Assembly: GCA_009703445.1 (NCBI GenBank)
Contig: WLGA01000022.1
Coordinates: forward strand, 1-12,397
Source of the DNA: Actinomycetota bacterium
Lineage (GTDB): Bacteria; Actinomycetota; Actinomycetes; Actinomycetales; Microbacteriaceae
DNA length: 12,397 nucleotides
Direction: 5' to 3'
The notes under the pieces are model-generated. The model made no database searches. It saw nothing but the letters and a program-made list of their open reading frames with translations, and had not been told where the DNA came from. The position numbers and the translations under genes were made by a program. Below, one piece after another: positions 1 to 4,697 of the stretch (positions within the stretch are counted from its first letter, which is position 1; every line of letters starts with the position of its first letter).

Positions 1-368
1 CCAACCAGAGCAATCGTGCACACGAATGCTGCCGCACGGTGTTCTTCTGCTACGTCTGAAAGCTGCGACAGCAACAACTGGCGATTGGCGATGTTGTCTC
101 GACCGCCGGCCCATCTTGCACTGAAAATGCCAGGTGAACCACCGAGAATCTCGACCGCGATACCCGAATCGTCGGCCATTGCGGTCATCCCGGTATGGGC
201 GTAGGCAGCGCGCGCCTTGATCAGAGCGTTCTCTAGGTAACTGGTGCCATCTTCGATTGGCTCAGGTCCGTCATAACCAACCAGCTCCAGCCCGGCCACC
301 GAAGCGCCGAGGATTGCTCCGAGCTCGGTCACCTTGTGCGCGTTGTGGGTGGCCAAGACAATCTTCAT
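1..368 (-). CDS. rdgB: RdgB/HAM1 non-canonical purine NTP pyrophosphatase, C-terminus cut by window edge
   Basis: Hydrolyses ITP, dITP and XTP to monophosphates in the cytoplasm, keeping deaminated purines out of DNA and RNA. About 122 residues are readable from ATG at 368; a full protein is usually near 200, so the C-terminal third lies outside the window. Visible family motifs are the N-terminal LATHNAHK (substrate-binding T-x-N-x-x-K), MADDSGI with the catalytic acidic pair near residue 69, and PGIFSARWAG near residue 80. The frame stays open to base 1. The start codon overlaps the rph stop as TAATG, and a GAGG lies about 10 nt upstream inside rph, so translation is probably coupled to rph. 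An rph-rdgB order is common in actinobacteria. Identification is secure; the 3' end is unknown. Confidence 0.95.
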   Translation of the reverse strand, partial: MKIVLATHNAHKVTELGAILGASVAGLELVGYDGPEPIEDGTSYLENALIKARAAYAHTGMTAMADDSGIAVEILGGSPGIFSARWAGGRDNIANRQLLLSQLSDVAEEHRAAAFVCTIALV

Positions 369-1105
369 TAGTTGCCGGCCTCGGCGAGGATGGCCTGCTG
401 AATCAGGGTCAACTCGGATGTGCCCTTCAATGCGATGTCCAGCAATGCATTTAGTTCGTCGCGGTCGAAAGGAACGCCTTCTGCGGTTCCCTGAACTTCG
501 ACGAATTTTCCGCTGCCGGTGACAACTACGTTCATGTCGGTTTCCGCGCGAACATCCTCGCTGTAGGCAAGGTCGAGGAACGGAACACCATCGATGATGC
601 CGACCGAGATGGCCGCGACGCTGTCGCTAAGCGGCTTTGATTTCTGGGCGATGAACTTGTTTTTCTTGCCCCACTCGATGGCGTCAGCCAGTGCGATAAA
701 GGCGCCGGTGATCGCTGCAGTGCGAGTGCCACCATCGGCTTGCAGCACGTCGCAGTCGATGACGATTGTGTTTTCACCGAGTTCCCGTACGTCGACAACA
801 GCACGCAGGCTACGACCGATCAGTCGAGAAATCTCGTGGGTTCGGCCACCGATTTTGCCCTTGACGGCTTCGCGATCGTTTCGGGTGTGAGTGGCGCGAG
901 GAAGCATTGCATACTCGGCGGTAACCCAACCTTCACCCTTACCGACCTTCCAACGCGGAACCCCGTTGGTGAACGATGCGGTACACAACACCTTGGTGCC
1001 ACCAAACGAGATGAGAGCTGACCCTTCGGCGTGCTCGCTCCAGCCGCGCTCGACGGTAACGGTTCGAAGTTGGTCTGCGGTTCTGCCATCGGCACGAAGG
1101 GTCAT
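368..1105 (-). CDS. rph: Ribonuclease PH
   Basis: Phosphorolytic 3'-5' exoribonuclease that trims tRNA and other RNA 3' ends, releasing nucleoside diphosphates. The 245 residues match the usual length (about 238-245). Family signatures are RADGR at the N-terminus, the EGSALISFG strand, GWVTAEYAMLPRATHTR (residues 59-75), RLIGRSLRAVVD (94-105) and the phosphate-binding and catalytic segment DCDVLQADGGTRTA (117-130). No key residue appears missing. The ATG at 1105 is preceded by AGGAG with a 4-nt spacer, which supports this start. It lies 24 bp downstream of murI and overlaps rdgB by one base, so it is probably co-transcribed with both. Confidence 0.97.
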   Translation of the reverse strand: MTLRADGRTADQLRTVTVERGWSEHAEGSALISFGGTKVLCTASFTNGVPRWKVGKGEGWVTAEYAMLPRATHTRNDREAVKGKIGGRTHEISRLIGRSLRAVVDVRELGENTIVIDCDVLQADGGTRTAAITGAFIALADAIEWGKKNKFIAQKSKPLSDSVAAISVGIIDGVPFLDLAYSEDVRAETDMNVVVTGSGKFVEVQGTAEGVPFDRDELNALLDIALKGTSELTLIQQAILAEAGN

Positions 1106-1129
1106 GATTCTCCTATTGATAAAAGTTGA

Positions 1130-1933
1130 TTAGCCGAGGTGCTCGACGCGAGCAACCTCTGGGCCTAGAAAACGTCTGGCAAGTTTGCCAAAAGCGGCTG
1201 CGTCGCCGGTGGCTTGGAATCGCAGTGTTGGAGCGGCTTCGGAAGTTCGCTGCAAGTCGTGCGCCACCAAAGTGCGGTAGACATCCTTGGCGGTCTCCTC
1301 AGCGCTGGAAACCAGAGTTACGTCTTCGCCCATCACGTATGAAATGGCACCGGTGAGCAGCGGATAGTGGGTGCAACCCAACACCAAGGTGTCGACGCCC
1401 GAGTCGCGGATTGGGCCGAGGTAACTCTCGGCCGCGGCCAAAAGCTCTGGCCCCGAGGTGATTCCGCGTTCAACGAAATCAACAAAACTTGGGCAGGCAA
1501 CACTCTTGATGTCTAGGTCGACGGCAGCGGCAAAGGCGTCGTCATAGGCCTTCGAGGTAACTGTTGCCATCGTGCCAATCACGCCGACCTTGCGGTTTCT
1601 GGTTGAGGCAACCGCTCGTCGAACTGCTGGCTGAATAACTTCGACAACCGGGATGCCGCGGCCCTCGGTGTAACGTTCGCGAGCGTCTCGCAAAACCGCC
1701 GCCGATGCCGAGTTGCAGGCAATTACTAGAAGCTTTACGCCTTCGTCGACCAGGCGATCCATGACTTTGAGTGCGAGCTCGCGCACCTCGGGGATGCTCT
1801 TTGGGCCGTAAGGCGTGTTGGCTGTGTCGCCAACATAAATGATCGATTCATTGGGCAACTGGTCGATGATTGCTCGTGCGACGGTAAGGCCGCCAACTCC
1901 CGAGTCAAAAATACCGATAGGTGCATCATTCAC
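1130..1933 (-). CDS. murI: Glutamate racemase
   Basis: Interconverts L- and D-glutamate, supplying D-Glu for the peptidoglycan stem peptide; cytoplasmic and cofactor-independent. The 267 residues show both catalytic cysteines, Cys73 in IACNSASAA and Cys187 in LGCTHYPLL, plus FDSGVGGLTV (9-18) and GDTANTPYG (35-43). The family's usual Asn-Thr after the first Cys is Asn-Ser here, a conservative change. The start is GTG at 1933; an AAGG stands 13 nt upstream, a rather long spacing, but no better start lies nearby and the protein begins directly before the first conserved strand (APIGIFDSG). It follows the DUF3039 gene by 21 bp and precedes rph by 24 bp. In M. tuberculosis, as I recall, a metallo-beta-lactamase-fold gene (Rv1339) lies between murI and rph; it is absent here. 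Confidence 0.97.
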   Translation of the reverse strand: MNDAPIGIFDSGVGGLTVARAIIDQLPNESIIYVGDTANTPYGPKSIPEVRELALKVMDRLVDEGVKLLVIACNSASAAVLRDARERYTEGRGIPVVEVIQPAVRRAVASTRNRKVGVIGTMATVTSKAYDDAFAAAVDLDIKSVACPSFVDFVERGITSGPELLAAAESYLGPIRDSGVDTLVLGCTHYPLLTGAISYVMGEDVTLVSSAEETAKDVYRTLVAHDLQRTSEAAPTLRFQATGDAAAFGKLARRFLGPEVARVEHLG

Positions 1934-1954
1934 AAGGATGAGTCTACCTTCGGG

Positions 1955-2242
1955 CTATTTATCTGGGTTGGAACTCTTTGGGTCTTCTGGGCGGAGCCCT
2001 TCATAGATGTCTTTGCAGGTCGGGCAAATCGGAAACTTTTCAGGGTCACGACCCGGAACCCAAGTCTTGCCACAGAGTGCGACTACCGGAGTTCCTAGAA
2101 CGGCTGATTCAACAATCTTTTCCTTGCGGACATAGTGCGAGTTTCGTTCGTGGTCGCCCGGGTCAACGTTTTGAACCTGCTCTTCGAGCAGCGTCGAGCC
2201 TGCGGTCTGACCGCCGATATCTTCGCGTCCAAAATCATCCAT
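1955..2242 (-). CDS. DUF3039 family protein, putative small zinc-ribbon protein
   Basis: A 95-residue cytoplasmic protein of the actinobacterial DUF3039 family, function unknown. The recognisable core is GDHERNSHYVRKEKI (residues 29-43), then VVALCGKTWVPGRDPEKF and PICPTCKDIYE. Cys57 and the Cys73-x-x-Cys76 pair, with His31 and His36 as possible partners, suggest a zinc-binding site; that is inference. I chose ATG at 2242 over an in-frame GTG at 2275 because AAGGAG ends 6 nt before the ATG. The longer form would overlap the protease gene and add residues not typical of the family. It sits 13 bp after the HtrA-like gene and 21 bp before murI, so it is probably part of the same transcript. Confidence 0.88.
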   Translation of the reverse strand: MDDFGREDIGGQTAGSTLLEEQVQNVDPGDHERNSHYVRKEKIVESAVLGTPVVALCGKTWVPGRDPEKFPICPTCKDIYEGLRPEDPKSSNPDK

Positions 2243-2248
2243 GAAAAA

Positions 2249-2254
2249 CTCCTT
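2249..2254 (-). promoter_or_regulatory. Ribosome binding site setting the DUF3039 start
   Basis: A perfect AAGGAG on the minus strand, spaced TTTTTC (6 nt) from the ATG at 2242 and lying just after the protease stop codon at 2256-2258. It favours the ATG at 2242 over the upstream in-frame GTG at 2275. Confidence 0.8.
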
Positions 2255-2255
2255 G

Positions 2256-3467
2256 TTACTGGTTTCCAGCGTCACCCAAGACTACATTCAAGGTCACGCT
2301 CTTGCCATCACGGATGAGGTCAAGCGTGGCCTTCGAACCAGCCTTCTCTTGTCTAACTGCTGCGGTAAGTTCGCTGGCAGAGTTGATCGCGACACCGTTG
2401 AACTTTGTGATGATGTCACCCTCCAACACTCCAGCCTTTTCGGCTGCGCCACCCGCGGTCAGTTTGAGCACCTTCGCGCCGACACTGAAACTTGCAGCTG
2501 CATCCGAGTTAGCCGAATCACTCACCATCGCGCCAAGCAGGCCGTGGCTTGCAGAACCGGTTGACATGATTTCTTCGGCAATACGCTTCGCCACATTCGA
2601 TGGAATGGCAAACCCGACTCCGATGCTTCCCGAGGTGCCTCCAGCATTGGCAATTGCCACGTTGATGCCGATTAGCTGCCCCTGCTGATTCAGCAAGGCG
2701 CCGCCCGAGTTACCCGGGTTGATTGCCGCATCGGTCTGAATAACTCGCAGGTTAATTGACTCACCAGAACCGTTGTAGAACTGCAGGCCGCCGCCGCTTG
2801 AGTTATCTGGCGCCGCTGCCGAGGCAACCTGGATGGTTCGGTTCAGCGCCGAAACGATTCCCTTGGTTACGGTGTTGGAAAGACCGAGTGGGGCACCAAT
2901 CGCTAGCGTTGCATCTCCAACGTTCAAAGCGTTCGAATCGGCAAAGTCAATCGGGGTGAACTGGATTCCAGCTGACACCTTGATTACTGCAAGGTCGTTT
3001 GTCGGATCAGTGCCGACCACCTTTGCAGGATAAATGTGGCCGTCATAAGTCTTGACCTCGACCTTTACCGCTGAGGTAGCGCCATCCAATGTGACCACAT
3101 GTGTGTTGGTCAATAGGTAGCCGTCAGCGGTGAGGAAGACGCCTGAACCGTTTCCGCCACCAGAAGAGCTCGAGACCGAGATTGTGGCCACAGATGGCGA
3201 AGCTTTTGCTGCCGCGGCGGTCACCCAGGTGACGCTATCTGCGTTGTTGACAACGACCGGAGCCGGACGAGTCCAATAGTTGTAAACGCCGATGCCGACA
3301 CCTGCTCCGATGGCAGCTCCGAGAGAGGCGCCGATGATCAGCACGAGAGAGCCTGTGAGTAGACCTGCGCGCTGCGACAGGCGCTGGCGTAGGGTCGGCT
3401 TCTTTGCCGGGGAGAAACCCTGAGCAGGTTTGGTTTCAAACAAAAACTGACGGTTGTAATCAGACAC
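2256..3467 (-). CDS. HtrA/DegP-family trypsin-like serine protease with PDZ domain, membrane anchored
   Basis: Envelope serine protease/chaperone of the HtrA (S1C) family, likely degrading misfolded exported proteins. In order: a cytoplasmic N-terminus of about 35 residues rich in basic and polar residues, one transmembrane helix (about 36-62), a trypsin-like domain with catalytic His123 (TNTHVV), Asp158 (TNDLAVI) and Ser254 (GNSGGALL), and a PDZ domain (about 305-400) with the AGVLEGDIITKFNG segment. All three catalytic residues are present and the 403-residue length is usual for actinobacterial homologues. The start is GTG at 3467 with AAAGG ending 6 nt upstream, which is convincing. It is the first gene of the minus-strand cluster ending in rdgB. 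The paralogue (PepD/DegP/HtrA) cannot be fixed from sequence alone. Confidence 0.95.
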   Translation of the reverse strand: MSDYNRQFLFETKPAQGFSPAKKPTLRQRLSQRAGLLTGSLVLIIGASLGAAIGAGVGIGVYNYWTRPAPVVVNNADSVTWVTAAAAKASPSVATISVSSSSGGGNGSGVFLTADGYLLTNTHVVTLDGATSAVKVEVKTYDGHIYPAKVVGTDPTNDLAVIKVSAGIQFTPIDFADSNALNVGDATLAIGAPLGLSNTVTKGIVSALNRTIQVASAAAPDNSSGGGLQFYNGSGESINLRVIQTDAAINPGNSGGALLNQQGQLIGINVAIANAGGTSGSIGVGFAIPSNVAKRIAEEIMSTGSASHGLLGAMVSDSANSDAAASFSVGAKVLKLTAGGAAEKAGVLEGDIITKFNGVAINSASELTAAVRQEKAGSKATLDLIRDGKSVTLNVVLGDAGNQ

Positions 3468-3494
3468 TGGTTACCTTTCAAACTTGGCTGCGAA

Positions 3495-3500
3495 ATTAGA
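3495..3500 (-). promoter_or_regulatory. Candidate -10 box for the htrA-DUF3039-murI-rph-rdgB cluster
   Basis: TCTAAT on the minus strand matches TATAAT at 5 of 6 positions and would place a transcript start about 20 nt before the GTG at 3467, leaving room for its ribosome binding site. No good -35 hexamer stands 16-18 bp upstream. The 86-bp gap behind an unrelated gene makes a promoter here likely, but this exact box is only a candidate. Confidence 0.35.
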
Positions 3501-3553
3501 ATCGCAAGCAAGTCTGATTAGTCTATGAAAACAACCTGAAAGTTGCCTGAACC

Positions 3554-4471
3554 CTAAGGCCGGCAACCAAAGGCTGTGGCCCTCGAATGACAGTTCTCGC
3601 CAACCAGTCTGACCACTTTTGCCGGAGGCGCTGCCACAACTGGCGAAGGCTCGGATGAATCTTCAATCATCACCACAACCGAATCTGAAACTGCGATGTC
3701 ACCGCTGGAAACCCACCCGGACGCACCAGCAATTTGGTAGGAAACCGAATACGTCACGGTCGCGGCAACCTCAACGCTCCCCTCATTCGCAAAGGCTAGG
3801 GAAATCGCAGCCCCGACCCCTGACTGCCCTTGATCTGTTATCCAAGATGTCTGGACCGGCGTAAAACGCACATCCGTGACCTTGCCCAACAGAATGCCGG
3901 ATTTGAAGTGAGTCGAAGCGTTTGCCCAAAATCCGACCGGCTGGCCCACCTTCGCTGTGCCCGCACTTGAAGAAACGAAAACCGGAGCCGGGGAAAAGCT
4001 CACCTCTTCAGATGCAGTCGAGATCGAAACTCCAGAGCTGCTTGATGCGACGGCTTTGGGAGTGGCCGGTGCTGCAACTGGTTTGGGCGCGGGTTTGGGA
4101 GCAGGTTTCGGTTCTGGTTTTTGCAGGGAAACCGGGATGCCCTTTTTAATCGGGGAGAGCAAACTGACCACTTTGGCTGGAGCCGGGCTGGGCTTTGGCG
4201 CTGGTTTTGACACCGGTGCCTTGGCTGCAGGCGCCTTGGCTGCCGGAACTTTGGCCGCCGGCTCCTTTGTGGTCGTTGAGACCGTGCGGCTGGCGGTTAC
4301 CGATTTTGCACAGACCGTAACCGAGGTGGCTCCGGTGATAGACGAATAGCCAAAGCTTCCTGTTGCTTCGGCGGCACAGGCCCAGGCGGGAAGCGGGGAG
4401 AGTTGGTAGGTGGCCATCAAAATCGCTGCCACCGAAAAGGCAAAAGTTCGCTGCGCATTGGAAAGTTTCAT
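3554..4471 (-). CDS. Secreted protein with Pro-Ala-Lys repeat linker and beta-rich C-terminal domain, function unknown
   Basis: I do not recognise this gene. The 305-residue product starts with a Sec-type signal peptide (about 1-31 or 1-33, cleavage near PAWACA). Then come a short segment with Cys54, a low-complexity linker (about 70-140) of PAAK and KPAP units like cell-wall-spanning linkers, and a beta-strand-rich domain (about 155-270). The domain's pattern (VGQPVGFWANAS, VRFTPVQTSW, VTYSVSYQIAG) is reminiscent of PKD-like domains; that is inference. The tail carries Cys294 and Cys303, a possible disulfide. Cys32 could become the mature N-terminal residue, but the preceding AWA does not fit a lipobox. 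The ATG at 4471 has no clear Shine-Dalgarno. A weak CAAGAT box 7 nt upstream could allow leaderless expression. It stands alone between htrA and a terminator. Confidence 0.75.
   Translation of the reverse strand: MKLSNAQRTFAFSVAAILMATYQLSPLPAWACAAEATGSFGYSSITGATSVTVCAKSVTASRTVSTTTKEPAAKVPAAKAPAAKAPVSKPAPKPSPAPAKVVSLLSPIKKGIPVSLQKPEPKPAPKPAPKPVAAPATPKAVASSSSGVSISTASEEVSFSPAPVFVSSSAGTAKVGQPVGFWANASTHFKSGILLGKVTDVRFTPVQTSWITDQGQSGVGAAISLAFANEGSVEVAATVTYSVSYQIAGASGWVSSGDIAVSDSVVVMIEDSSEPSPVVAAPPAKVVRLVGENCHSRATAFGCRP
4079..4120 (-). repeat. KPAP-type coding repeat in the secreted protein
   Basis: Encodes residues 118-131, units KPEP-KPAP-KPAP-KP. The nucleotide repeats are imperfect, so codon use has drifted between units. 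This is typical of extended, cell-wall-crossing linkers and is a possible site of length variation between strains. Confidence 0.85.
4202..4261 (-). repeat. PAAK-type coding repeat in the secreted protein
   Basis: Encodes residues 71-90, three 5-residue units (PAAKV, PAAKA, PAAKA) followed by a degenerate PVSKP. Lysine- and proline-rich, probably extended and able to contact anionic wall polymers; the binding role is inference. Confidence 0.85.
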
Positions 4472-4525
4472 GTGCGAAATCTTGGCAATTCGGCCAGATC
4501 TGCGCTGGTCTTATGCACAAAAGAA

Positions 4526-4554
4526 AAACCCGGTCCTTTTACAGGACCGGGTTT
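4526..4554 (-). terminator. Strong rho-independent terminator after tRNA-fMet
   Basis: A perfect 12-bp stem (4526-4537 with 4543-4554, core ACCCGGTCC/GGACCGGGT) and a 5-nt loop. Reading the minus strand, the stem ends in TTT followed by TTCTTTT, a good U-tract. It lies 27 bp past the tRNA 3' end and before the secreted-protein gene, so it probably ends the tRNA transcript and isolates the downstream gene. On the plus strand a weaker TTTCTTT also follows, but no plus-strand gene ends here. Confidence 0.9.
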
Positions 4555-4581
4555 CTTTCACCGCTAGCGATGTGTTTCTAG

Positions 4582-4655
4582 TTGCGGGGGCAGGATTTGA
4601 ACCTACGACCTCCGGGTTATGAGCCCGGCGAGCTACCGAACTGCTCCACCCCGCG
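4582..4655 (-). tRNA. Initiator tRNA-fMet, anticodon CAU
   Basis: A 74-nt cloverleaf that folds completely: acceptor CGCGGGG with CCCCGCA, D arm GAGC/GCTC, anticodon arm CCGGG-CTCATAA-CCCGG, T arm GTAGG-TTCAAAT-CCTGC, discriminator A. Two initiator hallmarks are present: the C1-A72 mismatch at the acceptor end and three consecutive G-C pairs at the base of the anticodon loop. The 3' CCA is not encoded (CTA follows), so it must be added enzymatically. It lies 42 bp downstream of the UPF0182 gene on the same strand. Confidence 0.97.
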
Positions 4656-4666
4656 GCGAAGTTCCA

Positions 4667-4672
4667 AGTGTA
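4667..4672 (-). promoter_or_regulatory. Candidate -10 box for tRNA-fMet
   Basis: TACACT (TANNNT form) on the minus strand, 11 nt before the mature tRNA 5' end. The hexamer 17 bp upstream, TCGCTT, is a poor -35. It may allow transcription independent of the upstream UPF0182 operon. Confidence 0.35.
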
Positions 4673-4697
4673 GCACGTTTGCGGCCGCTAAGCGAAC

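Noticed and set aside
2243..2275. In-frame GTG at 2275 as start of the DUF3039 protein
   Set aside because: It overlaps the end of the protease gene and has no ribosome binding site, whereas the ATG at 2242 has AAGGAG at ideal spacing.
2302..2688. 128-codon plus-strand open frame inside the HtrA-like gene
   Set aside because: Antisense shadow of a well-conserved protease gene; no start signal and no recognisable domain.
3542..3567. Inverted repeat GTTGCC/GGCAAC around the stop of the secreted-protein gene, followed by TTTCAGGTTGTTTTC on the minus strand
   Set aside because: The stem is 6-7 bp with a 14-nt loop, and the following T-rich stretch is interrupted, so it is not a convincing terminator.
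4202..4261. Repeat cluster in the secreted-protein gene as a possible CRISPR or mobile-element repeat
   Set aside because: The unit is a short, imperfect coding repeat in frame, with no spacers, terminal inverted repeats or transposase.
3957..4349. Long plus-strand open frame opposite the secreted protein (130 codons, Gly/Ala-rich)
   Set aside because: It is the mirror of the Pro-Ala-Lys repeat region. The product is low-complexity, has no ribosome binding site and resembles no family.
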